Shown here: in pieces, positions 19,505-28,547 of the stretch
Layout: the number at the start of each line of letters is the position of its first letter
How positions within the stretch are numbered: the first letter of the stretch is position 1
Source: Salinibacter pepae
GTDB taxonomy: Bacteria > Bacteroidota > Rhodothermia > Rhodothermales > Salinibacteraceae
DNA: 64,000 bases
Assembly (NCBI RefSeq): GCF_947077775.1
Contig: NZ_CAMTTE010000001.1
Span: forward strand, 3,066,501-3,130,500
Direction of reading: 5' to 3'
The notes under the pieces: model-generated
The model's input: the letters and a program-made list of their open reading frames with translations, nothing else
The model's database searches: none
What the model was told of the DNA's origin: nothing
Position numbers and translations under genes: made by a program

Positions 19505-20311
19505 TCACCTGCGCGGTGCAGGGACGGGCAGGCGCTCGCGCAGGGTCTTCAGGTACGACGGGGTGTCGAGAAGCCGCGGGCCGTACCACGAGAACGGCTG
19601 GCCGTCCACGACCTCGACCGACGTCTCGGGGAGGGCCTCGCGGAGGTCGGCCGTGAAGGCGTCCTTTTCGTGGAAGGGAAAGGGCTCGCTGGAACAGAGG
19701 ACGACGTCCAGGTCCTGCCCGGCAAGGTCGGCGATCGTCACGTCCGGGTACCGGGTTTGATCGCCGTAGGCGTTTTCGAGGCCGCCCCAGTGCATCACGT
19801 CATGGATGAACGTGTCATTCCCGACGGTCATGTAGGGGTCGCGCCAGATGAGATAGGCGGCGCGGAGGGAAGTAAAATCGGGCAGGGACTCGAAGCGCGA
19901 AATAATCTTGCCGACCAGGGTGGAGGTTTGGTCGGACGTTTCCGTGAGCGTGCCCACCGTGCGGATCATGCCGAGGGCGTCCTCAACGGTCTTCACCTCC
20001 GTGACGAACACCGGCGCAATCTCATCGAGCGTCTCGACGTCCTCGGCCGTGTTCTCCTCGTGGTTGGCGAGAACGAGGTCCGGGTCCAGGTCGCGGACGG
20101 TGTCGAAGTCGACCTGCTTCGTGCCGCCGACGATGGCCTTTTCCGAGCGCCAGTGTTCGGGCCGCTCACAGAAGCGGGTGATGCCGACGACCTCGTCCGC
20201 CAGGTCCAGATGCGCCAGCAGTTCCGTCTGGCTGGGCACCAGGGAGAGGATCCGGCGGGGCCGGTGGTCGAGTGTGACGGGGTGGCCGCGGGCGTCGGTG
20301 GCGGTAGGCAT
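19505..20311 (-). CDS. Helical-backbone metal/cobalamin-binding protein, BtuF-like
   Basis: 268-residue protein of the ABC-transporter periplasmic-binding (BtuF/FhuD) fold: RRILSLVPSQTELLAHLDL (19-37), VGITRFCERPEHW, VGGTKQVDFDTVRDLDPDLVLAN (near 61-85), and a long linking helix around 110-150. These proteins usually bind cobalamin or chelated iron. No signal peptide or lipobox is visible, so as annotated the protein is cytoplasmic; either the true start is elsewhere or this is a non-transport member. No permease or ATPase genes are adjacent. ATG at 20311; divergent from the MetE-like gene. Confidence 0.8.
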   Translation of the reverse strand: MPTATDARGHPVTLDHRPRRILSLVPSQTELLAHLDLADEVVGITRFCERPEHWRSEKAIVGGTKQVDFDTVRDLDPDLVLANHEENTAEDVETLDEIAPVFVTEVKTVEDALGMIRTVGTLTETSDQTSTLVGKIISRFESLPDFTSLRAAYLIWRDPYMTVGNDTFIHDVMHWGGLENAYGDQTRYPDVTIADLAGQDLDVVLCSSEPFPFHEKDAFTADLREALPETSVEVVDGQPFSWYGPRLLDTPSYLKTLRERLPVPAPRR

Positions 20312-20446
20312 TGGAAAACTGGACTATGAGAGGGTTGAGTATTGCAAAACGACGGCTTGAGCCGGGTTGATTCCTGGAGAGAAGAATCGTTTCGGAGGCT
20401 GGGGCGTGTGGTCGGCCCGCATTCTCCCTTTCAAGTCGCACCCCCC

Positions 20447-21517
20447 ATGTCCCTTCCCACCGAGCCCATCGGCAGCATTCCCCGCCCCGAAGAGGTCATC
20501 GAGGGCCTGAAGGCGTACCGACGGGGCGACCTGAGCCAGGAGGCCCTCGATCAGATTGCCGACCGGGCCCTGCGGGCCACCGTCGGCGCGTTCGAGGACA
20601 CCGGCTCGCCCGTCATCACGGATGGGGAGCAGGCCAAGCCCAGCTTTCTGACCTACCCAATTGAGGGGGCCGACAACGTCGAGCCCGGCGGGGTCGAAAT
20701 TCCGTTCGAGGCGGGACACACCCGCACCCTGCCCCGCCTCACCGCAGGCCCCTTCCGCTACCAGACCTACGCGGCAGGGTACCTGGAGCGCGCCCAGGCC
20801 TACGCGAGTGTGCCGGTGAAGCAGAGCGTCATATCGGCCTCGGCCCTTAGTTTCCTCTACCCGGACGACGGCCTCGACGGGTACTCGCGCGCGGCGTTTC
20901 TGGAAGACCTGGTCGACGCGGTGGAGGCCGACATTCGCCGGTGCCTCGACGCCGGGGCGCACGCCGTCCAAATGGACTTTACGGAGGGCCGACTCGCGGT
21001 GAAGCTCGACCCCTCGAAGGAGTTGCTTCGCGAGTTTGTGGCGCTCAACAACCGCGTCCTCGACCGCTTCTCCGACGAGGCGCGCCAGCGAATCGGCGTG
21101 CACACCTGTCCGGGGGGCGACAAGGACTCCACCCACAGCGCCGACGTGGACTACGCAGAGCTTCTGCCCCTGCTTTTCGACCTGAACGTGGGGCGCTTCT
21201 ACATGCAGTTCGCCAGCGAGGACGAGCCGGCGCGCGTGCTCGACGTTGTGCGCGAGCACAGCACGGACGCCCAGACGATCTTCCTCGGCGTGACGGACGT
21301 GAACGATCCTCGTGTGGAGTCGCCCGAGGAGGTGCGTGACACGATTTTACGGGCGGCGGAGCACCTTTCGCCGGAGCGACTCGGGACCACCGATGACTGT
21401 GGCTTTTCGCCGTTCGGGGACGACCGGTCCACGGCCCGACGCACCGCGTTCGACAAGATCGAGGCGCGGGTGGAGGGGACGAGGCGGGCGCGGCAGACGC
21501 TCGGGCTTCCGGAATAG
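20447..21517 (+). CDS. MetE-like (cobalamin-independent methionine synthase C-domain) protein
   Basis: 356-residue protein with the fold of the catalytic half of MetE/UROD-like methyltransferases. The zinc ligands of the family are visible: HTCPGGD (His and Cys) near residues 223-229 and the last Cys in DDCGFSPFGDD near 320. It lacks the N-terminal MetE half, so it resembles core-MetE/MesD-type enzymes that use simpler methyl donors or need a corrinoid protein (inference). MSLPTEPIGSIPRP at the start is typical of this subgroup (GSIPRP). ATG at 20447 was chosen; the frame is open to 20342. It is divergent from a cobalamin-binding-like protein and its stop lies 1 bp from the convergent mpl stop. 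Confidence 0.8.
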   Translation: MSLPTEPIGSIPRPEEVIEGLKAYRRGDLSQEALDQIADRALRATVGAFEDTGSPVITDGEQAKPSFLTYPIEGADNVEPGGVEIPFEAGHTRTLPRLTAGPFRYQTYAAGYLERAQAYASVPVKQSVISASALSFLYPDDGLDGYSRAAFLEDLVDAVEADIRRCLDAGAHAVQMDFTEGRLAVKLDPSKELLREFVALNNRVLDRFSDEARQRIGVHTCPGGDKDSTHSADVDYAELLPLLFDLNVGRFYMQFASEDEPARVLDVVREHSTDAQTIFLGVTDVNDPRVESPEEVRDTILRAAEHLSPERLGTTDDCGFSPFGDDRSTARRTAFDKIEARVEGTRRARQTLGLPE

Positions 21518-21518
21518 C

Positions 21519-22994
21519 TCATTCCGATTGCGCCAGCGCGTCGGGCAGGCGCTCGGGCAGGCCGCCGAAGCGGCCGTTGCTCATGAGGAGGGCCACGTCG
21601 CCGGGCTGCAGCGTGTCTGCAAGGGTGGGGAGCACGGCGTCGACATCCTCGAACACCTCGGCGGGGACGCCGCGGTCGCGGATCGTGTGGGCCACGGCCG
21701 TCGGGTCGAGCATCGCGTCGGCGTCGTCGTTGTGACGCACCGGCGGGGCCTTCAGAAACACGCGGTCGGCGGCGTCGAAGGCGGTCCCGTAGGCGGCCTC
21801 GAAGCGTGTGCGCCGGCTCGTGTTGGACCGGGGCTCGAAGATGGCGACGAGCCGCCGGTCCGGATGGGCCGCCCGGAGGGCCTCCACGGTGGCCTCTACG
21901 GCGGTGGGGTGGTGCGCAAAGTCGTCGACCACGAGCACGTCGTTGGGGCGGCCGCGGACCTGCTGGCGCCGCTTCATGCCCCCGAACGAGGCGAGCCCCG
22001 TCGCAATGGTGGAGGGGGACACGCCTTCTCGACGGGCGAGCAGGGCGGCCGCCAGCGCGTTTTGCACGTTGTGCCGCCCCGGGAGGGGGAGGCGGACCTC
22101 CTCACGGTGCCGGCCCATGCGCAGGGTGAACGACAGGGCGCTTCCGGTGGGCGTCAGGGCCTCGGCACACACGTCGTTGGAGGGGGCGAGCCCGTAGGTC
22201 CGGACCGGGGCTCGGGTGTGGGCGGCGAGGGCCCGCACGGCGGGGGCGTCGCCACAGAGGGCCAGGTGCCCGTCGCGGGGCAGGCGGCCGACGAACTCCT
22301 CGAAGGCCCCTCGATAGTCGTCCCGGTCGACAAAGATGTCCGCGTGGTCGAACTCCAGGGAGGTGACGATGGCCGATTGCGGGCGATAGTGCAAAAACTT
22401 GGGCTGCTTGTCGAAGTACGCGCTGTCGTACTCGTCGCCCTCCACCACGAAGGGGGCATCCGAGCCCAGCGCGTAGCTCTGCTCCGCGTCCTCCATGACC
22501 CCGCCAACAAGAAACCCGGGGTCGACGCCGGCGTGCCGGAGCAGGTGCACGAGCAGGCCCGTGGTGGTGGTTTTCCCGTGCGTGCCGGCGACGACGAGGG
22601 GGCGCCGCTCCCGAAGGAAATGATGGGCGAGGGCCTCGGGAAACGACTGCTGCGGAAGGCGCTCCTCGCGGGCGTGTGCGGCCTCCGGGTGGGTCGGCGT
22701 GCAGGCGTTGCCGACGACCGTCAGGTCGGGAGGGGGCACGAGGTGCGAGGGGGCGTAGCCGTTGTGGACCGGAATGCCCCGCTCGGCGAGATGGGTGCTC
22801 ATGGGCGGGTACACCCCGTCGTCGCTCCCCCGAACGTCGCGCCCGGCCTGGTGGAAGAGGCCGGCCAGGGCCCCCATGCCCGTCCCACAGATGCCAATGA
22901 GGTGGACATCTTCGATCTGGGCGGGCGGCGGCACGTCGGGACGCGAGAACTGCCGGAGCGACGCGTCCGGCAGGTCGTCGACGGGACGAGGCAT
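21519..22994 (-). CDS. mpl: UDP-MurNAc:L-Ala-gamma-D-Glu-meso-DAP ligase
   Basis: 491-residue ATP-dependent Mur-ligase-family enzyme that reattaches recycled murein tripeptide to UDP-MurNAc in the cytosol. The N-terminal UDP-binding GICGTGMGALAGLF (about 34-47), ATP P-loop GTHGKTTTT (137-145), VVEGDEYDSAYFD and LEFDHADIF motifs, and C-terminal MSNGRFGGLPERL near 475 together favour Mpl over MurC. ATG at 22994. It is only 11 bp after the CNNM-type gene on the same strand, so likely co-transcribed. Confidence 0.9.
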   Translation of the reverse strand: MPRPVDDLPDASLRQFSRPDVPPPAQIEDVHLIGICGTGMGALAGLFHQAGRDVRGSDDGVYPPMSTHLAERGIPVHNGYAPSHLVPPPDLTVVGNACTPTHPEAAHAREERLPQQSFPEALAHHFLRERRPLVVAGTHGKTTTTGLLVHLLRHAGVDPGFLVGGVMEDAEQSYALGSDAPFVVEGDEYDSAYFDKQPKFLHYRPQSAIVTSLEFDHADIFVDRDDYRGAFEEFVGRLPRDGHLALCGDAPAVRALAAHTRAPVRTYGLAPSNDVCAEALTPTGSALSFTLRMGRHREEVRLPLPGRHNVQNALAAALLARREGVSPSTIATGLASFGGMKRRQQVRGRPNDVLVVDDFAHHPTAVEATVEALRAAHPDRRLVAIFEPRSNTSRRTRFEAAYGTAFDAADRVFLKAPPVRHNDDADAMLDPTAVAHTIRDRGVPAEVFEDVDAVLPTLADTLQPGDVALLMSNGRFGGLPERLPDALAQSE

Positions 22995-23005
22995 ACGGCG
23001 CTACA

Positions 23006-24211
23006 TCAGGAACGGTCGGAGGGCTGTTCGTCCGTCGGGGACTCCGACGAGGACCGCCGCGCCATCTCGGCGGCCACCTGCGACTCCGTCTCGGCGGTGG
23101 TATCGGACTCCAGGACGGTCTCACTGGATGTCTCGGCCTCGGCGTTGGTGGGGGCCTCCAGCGCCTCGTCGGAGACCATGCCCAGCTCGCGGGCGCGCTT
23201 GAACCACTGCTTGCGGGCGAGGGCCTGCATGTCCTCCACGGAGTCGGCCTCGTCCACGATCTCAAGCCCGAGGAGCGTTTCGACCACGTCCTCCATCGTG
23301 ACGACCCCCGCCACCCCGCCGTACTCGTCCACCACGAGCGCGATGTGCTCCAGGCGATCGAGCAGGCGCTCCAGCAGGTCGGGCAGGGCCAGGGTCTCGT
23401 GCACCACCAGAATGTCGCGGGAGATCTCCGAGAGGGAGACGTCGAACTCCTCCTGGGCGGCCCGGAGGAGCATCTCGTCCTTGAGCACGTAGCCGGTAAT
23501 GTCGTCCGGGTCGTCGTCGTAGACCGGAATTCGGGAGAACCGAAACTCGTCGTGCTCCTCCACCATGTCGCCGATCGTTCTGTGCTCCGGCATCTGGAAG
23601 ATGACGGTGCGGGGGGTCATCACGTCCTTCACCCGCAGGGAATTGAAGCGGAAGAGGTTCCGCAGGATGCGGGACTCTTTTTCCTCGAAGACGCCCTCCT
23701 CCTCCCCGAGCTCGGCCATCGCCGTGAACTCCTCGCGGCTGAAGGCCGCCTCGTCCTGGTCCTGCGAGAGCAGGTACGTCAGGCCCTGCGACAGCTTCAC
23801 GAGGGGCCACATCACGATGATCGTCGCCGTGAGGAGGCGAACGAGTGCCGGGGTGAGCGTTCTCCAGTAGACCGCCCCGAGGGTCTTCGGAATGATTTCC
23901 GAGAGAACGAGAATCAGAAGGGTGAGGACGCCCGCGACGATGCCGGTATAGGCCTCCCCAAAGACGACGGCAGCCTGCGCGCCCACGCCGGCCGCGCCCA
24001 CGGTGTGGGCGATCGTGTTGAGGCTCAGGATGGCTGCCAGCGGGCGGTCGACGTTCTCCTTGAACTGGTGCAGCCGCTTGCCGACCGTGCTCCCCTCGCG
24101 CTCCAGGGCCGCTACGTAGGAGGGCGTCACGCTTAGCAAGACGGCCTCCATCACGGAGCACAGGAAAGAGACCCCGATCGCCAGTGCAACGTAGAGGAGA
24201 AGTAATCCCAT
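23006..24211 (-). CDS. CNNM/CorC-type transporter-associated protein
   Basis: 401-residue membrane protein of the CNNM/HlyC-CorC family linked to Mg2+/Co2+ handling. The DUF21 membrane domain spans about 1-170 with the family MEAVLLSV and SEIIPKTLGAVYW motifs. A CBS pair follows at about 195-325 (VMTPRTVIFQM, FSRIPVYDDDPDDITGYVLKDEM, LVVDEYGGVAGVVTMEDVVE). The C-terminal CorC_HlyC domain is absent and replaced by an acidic, Ser/Thr/Glu-rich disordered tail of about 60 residues. ATG at 24211. Confidence 0.88.
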   Translation of the reverse strand: MGLLLLYVALAIGVSFLCSVMEAVLLSVTPSYVAALEREGSTVGKRLHQFKENVDRPLAAILSLNTIAHTVGAAGVGAQAAVVFGEAYTGIVAGVLTLLILVLSEIIPKTLGAVYWRTLTPALVRLLTATIIVMWPLVKLSQGLTYLLSQDQDEAAFSREEFTAMAELGEEEGVFEEKESRILRNLFRFNSLRVKDVMTPRTVIFQMPEHRTIGDMVEEHDEFRFSRIPVYDDDPDDITGYVLKDEMLLRAAQEEFDVSLSEISRDILVVHETLALPDLLERLLDRLEHIALVVDEYGGVAGVVTMEDVVETLLGLEIVDEADSVEDMQALARKQWFKRARELGMVSDEALEAPTNAEAETSSETVLESDTTAETESQVAAEMARRSSSESPTDEQPSDRS

Positions 24212-24527
24212 TCGCGATCAGCGGAGAGCTCAAGAACAGTCGGGGGGGACAGGGCCGAAAAGGGGACCCCATCCGGGCGCCCGCAGAGTGCCCAGGACGC
24301 GTTCCAGGTCGTGTTGCAAACGGACCCCTCATAAATGCGGATGGGGGCTTTCGGTTTCTTGGGCGCGGCCGAGGCGGTGGGGGCGAGGCCGAAGGCCCCC
24401 AGCGGGCGACGGATCCGCCCGGCGGCAATGCGGGCGCAACACGAGATTTTCACGCGTTCGTCCGGGCCCAAGCGGCCGTCTTCCGGCCCCGATGCGACCG
24501 TGAAAGACAGAGGGGGCGTCCTCGCCT
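24212..24527. other. 316-bp gap between RND permease and CNNM-type gene
   Basis: Two minus-strand genes flank it. It must hold the 3' end of the efflux operon and the promoter of the CNNM-type gene, but no clear terminator or promoter motif could be picked out, and overlapping short frames on both strands look like shadows. Confidence 0.5.
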
Positions 24528-27500
24528 TCACGTCTTGGGGGGACGATCCGCCTGTGGCGTCGAGGAGTCGCCCGCCGGGGCCCCGTCGCCGGGGGAGCCG
24601 TCATCGAGCAGGCTGTCCGTCACGACCGTCTCGCTGACGATTGAGGCGTCGTCCGAGCTGCCGCCAAAGGCCGTCGTCAGGCGCAGGCTCACGGAATCAA
24701 ATACCGAGTACATGACGGGGACGATGACGAGGGTGAGAAAGGTGGCAAAGGTGAGCCCCGAGATGATGGCCGTCCCCATGGGGCCCCAGAACTGCGTATT
24801 TTCGCTTCCGAACTGGAAGTTTGGGGCGAAGTCGGCCAGCAGGCCTACGAAGTCGACGTTGATGCCGAAGGTGAGGGGAACGAGGCCGAGAATGGTCGTG
24901 AGGGCAGTGAGGAGGACCGGCCGCAGGCGCGTCGCGCCGCCCTCAACGATGGCCGCCTGCTTGTCCTGGCCGCGCCCGCGGAGCTGCATGATGTAGTCGA
25001 CCAGCACAATGTTGTTGTTCACCACGATGCCGGCCAGGGCAATGATGCCGATGAAGGTGAAGAGGTTGAAGGGCGTGCGCGTGAGAATGAGACCCAGCAG
25101 GACACCGATCATGCTCAGGCCCACGGCGACCATGATGATGAACGGGGCGCTGATCGAGTTGAACTCCACGATGAGGATGAGCAAAATCAGGGAGGCCCCG
25201 ATCAGGAGCGCCGTCGTGAGGAAGCCGAAGGACTCTTGCTGATCCTCGTTGCCCCCGGTGTACTCCATCGTGTAGCCCGGAGGCAGGCCCTGCCGGTACT
25301 CGGAGAGCTCGTCCTGCACGCGGGTTAGCACCTCTGGGCCGTTGTAGCCGGGGGCGGCGGCGCCGGAGACGGTCACCACGCGGTTCTGGTCGATTCGGGT
25401 GATGGACCCGAAGCCGGTCCCTTCCTCAATGTCGGCCACCGAGGTGAGGGGAATCTGCTGGCCGCGGGGGTTGGTCACGGTCAGGCTCCCGAGGCTCTCG
25501 ATGCTCTTCCGGTCCTGCTTCTGGAGGCGCACGGTGATGTCGTACTCGTCCTCCCCGCTGCGGTAGGTGTCGGCCTCCGTGCCCTGGATGGCGGTCCGCA
25601 CCGTCTGGGCGATCTGGCTCGTCGAGAGGCCGTACTCCGCCGCCTGGGCGCGGTCCACGTCGACCTGCACCTCGGGCCGTCCGGTGTTCAGGTTGTCGGT
25701 GACATCGACGAGGCCGGGGAGGCGCCCGCTCTGGGCCGCGTCCGTGAGCCGGCGCTTGACCTCGTTCGAGATCTGGACAATCCGCTCAAACTCCGGCCCC
25801 GAGAGTTCAATGTTGACCGGGGGGCCGGTCGGGGGGCCCTGCTCCTGCTTCGTAAACTCAATCTCGGTGCCCGGAATGCCCTGCAGTTGGGCACGCATCT
25901 TCTCCAGGGTGCGGGTGGACGACTCCGGCCGCTCGGCGTAGTCCACCATGTTGAGGGAGACGCGGGAGCGCTCGGGCTGCTGGGCCCCGCCGCCGAACTG
26001 GGCGTCCCCGCCCACCCCCACATTTACCAGGAGGTTTTCGATGTTGGCCTCCGAGTTCGGGTTCTGGTCCAGCAGCGTCAGGATGCGGTCCCCCACCGTC
26101 TGGGCGATGCGGTTGGAGGCCTCGATGTTGGTGCCCAGCGGCGCCTCGGCGGTAATTTGCACCCGGTTCGGGTCCGTGTCGGGAAAGAACGCCTGGCCGG
26201 TGGGGGCGACCAGGTAGAGCCCGACGATGAGCACGAGGCCGCCGAGCGAGCTGTTCAGGAGCGCCGCCCGGGTGTCCGTCAGCAGAAGGCGGTCGCGGGT
26301 GTTGAAGAGGGCCCCAATGAGGCCCACCCCCACGACGAACACGGGGGCCGCCGCCAGGCGAAGCAGGGTCCTGAGGCCGATGCCGCCGGCAAGGTAGTTG
26401 AGCCCGAGCACGGCGAGCATCACGGCGAGCAGGCCACCGCCCCCCTTCACGCTCGTCCAGCCGCCCAGGTAGATGCTTTCGAGGGTGTGCACCAGAACGC
26501 CGAGGGCGCCGAGGGCCGCCAGCGCGCCGCCCGGCACGAGCAGCAGCAGGCCGGCGGTCTGGCCGGCCACCGTCGTGATCAGGCCGCCCCCGGCGGCCAG
26601 CAGGGCGCCGGCGGCCAGGGCCGTCAGCGCGCCCGTGTTGCGCAAGAAGGCGTACGGCACCGAGTAGTCGCGCTCCAGCATCCGCTGCAGGTAGCCGCGG
26701 TACCAGCGGATCAGGCGCGGCAGGCCGCTCTCGACGAAGCGATCGCCGATGGGGGACATCACGTAGACGTGCAGAAGGTAGAGCGCCGGAACCGCCGTCG
26801 CGACCACGACCAGCGTCTTCCAGTTCGCGATGCCGAGGGTCACGCCCAGGAGCAGAATCAGCCCCACGCCGCCGTATCGCGCCAGGGCCGGCCACTGCGA
26901 GGAGCCCTTCTCCCCGTTCGATCGGCCCTTCACCTCCACGAAGAAGCCCGTAATGACCGGGTTGATGATGAGGGCCACGAACAGCGAACTCGTGAGCGTA
27001 ATGATGAGCGTGAGGGGCATATAGCTCATAAACTCCCCAATGATGCCGGGCCAGAGCAGCATCGGAGCGAAGGCCGAGACCGTCGTGGCGGTGGCGGCGA
27101 CCACCGGCCCCCCCACTTCGGCGGTGCCCAGCCGGGCGGACTCCCACCGCGAATAGCCCTGCTCCCGGAAGCGGTAGATGTTTTCGATCACCACCACCGC
27201 GTTGTCCACCAGCATGCCCAGGGCGATGATGAGGGAAAAGAGGATAATGAAGTTGAGGGTGTACCCTAGCGCCTGAAAGACGAGGAAGCTGGTAAACATG
27301 GACAGCGGAATGGCGATGCCCACGAGCGTGGCGTTGCGCACCCCCAGGAAGAACAGCAGCACGGCGATCACGAAGATCAGGCCGCTAATGATGTTGTTCT
27401 CCAGGTCCGTCACCAGCGACTGTACGTTCTCACTCTGATCCCCGGTCAGCAGCACCTCCGTGCCGCTGGGAAAGCTGAACGCATCGAGGGTCGACTTCAC

Positions 27501-28454
27501 CGCGTCGGAGGTCTCCAGAATGTTGGCGCCGGGGCGCTTCGTGACGTTTAGCGAGATGACCTGAGCCGTGCGGCGCTCCGACGCGGGCACGGATACGGTT
27601 TCGCCGTCCGCGCGCTCTCGCTTCAGGACGCGGAGGCGAGAATAGGACGTGCGGTCCTTGAAGCCGAAAATGACGTCCGCGACGTCTTTCACCTGTACGG
27701 TGCGACCGTTCGCGGTGGTCTTGACCACCAGTTCTTCGATCTGCTGGGCCGGCTGGTCGAACTGGCCGTCAACCCGAACGAGGTAGTTCAGTCGGTTCAC
27801 GTCGATGGAGCCCCCCGGGATGTTCGTGTTCTCCTGCTGGATGGTGTTCACCAGGCTGTTGTAGGAGACGTTGTAGTTTTTGAGGGCCGCCAGGTCCACG
27901 TTCACCTGCACCTCGCGCGTGAGCCCCCCAATCAGGTTGGCCTCCAGCACGCTGGAAATGCCTTCGAGGTCGTCCTGCAGGTCCTCGGCCACCGTCTTCA
28001 GCCGCGCCAGCGAATAGGTGCCGGAGAGGTTGACCGTCATGATGGGGAACTGGTCGGTGTTGATCTCGTCGACCAGCGGCTCCTCTACGGCCTCGGGCAG
28101 GTCGGGCTGGGCGCGGTCCACGGCCCGGTTCACCTCCTGGTAGGCCTTGTCCGTGTTCACGTCCGGCGTAAACTCGACGACGATGGTGGAGACCCCCTCC
28201 GAGGAGGTGGAGCGCATCTCGTCGATGCCGTTGATGGAACTGATCTCCTGCTCGATCACCTGAGAGACGGTCGACTCCACGTCGCTCGGACTGGCGCCCG
28301 GGTAGACCGACGTTACGACGATCTGCGGGAACTCGATCGACGGGTTTGACTCCTTCGGAATCGTGAGGTAGCTCGCCAGCCCGCCGACCGCCAGGATCAG
28401 CGTGAAGACGGCAATTGCCGTGCGGTACTTGATCGAGAGGTTCGTGATCGTCAT
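24528..28454 (-). CDS. RND efflux permease (HAE-1/AcrB type) with large membrane insertion
   Basis: 1308-residue inner-membrane drug/proton antiporter, the pump of the tripartite system encoded with the upstream fusion protein and TolC. The RND layout is clear: TM1 near 13-31, porter domain, TM2-6 from about 355, GMLVDNAVVVIEN (proton-relay Asp near 417), second porter half, then GIVVNNNIVLVDY in TM10, where the AcrB lysine position is Asn. Usual length is about 1030-1060; the extra about 200 residues lie between TM6 and TM7 (about 520-735) and hold five or six further hydrophobic segments. The C-terminal tail is disordered. ATG at 28454, 93 bp from the fusion-protein stop. Confidence 0.93.
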   Translation of the reverse strand: MTITNLSIKYRTAIAVFTLILAVGGLASYLTIPKESNPSIEFPQIVVTSVYPGASPSDVESTVSQVIEQEISSINGIDEMRSTSSEGVSTIVVEFTPDVNTDKAYQEVNRAVDRAQPDLPEAVEEPLVDEINTDQFPIMTVNLSGTYSLARLKTVAEDLQDDLEGISSVLEANLIGGLTREVQVNVDLAALKNYNVSYNSLVNTIQQENTNIPGGSIDVNRLNYLVRVDGQFDQPAQQIEELVVKTTANGRTVQVKDVADVIFGFKDRTSYSRLRVLKRERADGETVSVPASERRTAQVISLNVTKRPGANILETSDAVKSTLDAFSFPSGTEVLLTGDQSENVQSLVTDLENNIISGLIFVIAVLLFFLGVRNATLVGIAIPLSMFTSFLVFQALGYTLNFIILFSLIIALGMLVDNAVVVIENIYRFREQGYSRWESARLGTAEVGGPVVAATATTVSAFAPMLLWPGIIGEFMSYMPLTLIITLTSSLFVALIINPVITGFFVEVKGRSNGEKGSSQWPALARYGGVGLILLLGVTLGIANWKTLVVVATAVPALYLLHVYVMSPIGDRFVESGLPRLIRWYRGYLQRMLERDYSVPYAFLRNTGALTALAAGALLAAGGGLITTVAGQTAGLLLLVPGGALAALGALGVLVHTLESIYLGGWTSVKGGGGLLAVMLAVLGLNYLAGGIGLRTLLRLAAAPVFVVGVGLIGALFNTRDRLLLTDTRAALLNSSLGGLVLIVGLYLVAPTGQAFFPDTDPNRVQITAEAPLGTNIEASNRIAQTVGDRILTLLDQNPNSEANIENLLVNVGVGGDAQFGGGAQQPERSRVSLNMVDYAERPESSTRTLEKMRAQLQGIPGTEIEFTKQEQGPPTGPPVNIELSGPEFERIVQISNEVKRRLTDAAQSGRLPGLVDVTDNLNTGRPEVQVDVDRAQAAEYGLSTSQIAQTVRTAIQGTEADTYRSGEDEYDITVRLQKQDRKSIESLGSLTVTNPRGQQIPLTSVADIEEGTGFGSITRIDQNRVVTVSGAAAPGYNGPEVLTRVQDELSEYRQGLPPGYTMEYTGGNEDQQESFGFLTTALLIGASLILLILIVEFNSISAPFIIMVAVGLSMIGVLLGLILTRTPFNLFTFIGIIALAGIVVNNNIVLVDYIMQLRGRGQDKQAAIVEGGATRLRPVLLTALTTILGLVPLTFGINVDFVGLLADFAPNFQFGSENTQFWGPMGTAIISGLTFATFLTLVIVPVMYSVFDSVSLRLTTAFGGSSDDASIVSETVVTDSLLDDGSPGDGAPAGDSSTPQADRPPKT

Positions 28455-28547
28455 CGCGGAGGGGACGGATGGTGCAAGGCAGAGTGTCTATCGCGGCGTG
28501 GGGGGCGCCGCCCCTTGCCACTGAAGGGCATTCCTGTTCAGTCCTGT

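Noticed and set aside
20312-20446. Possible cobalamin riboswitch between the BtuF-like and MetE-like genes
   Set aside because: The B12-box consensus was not found on either strand, and the 135 bp is short for such an element.
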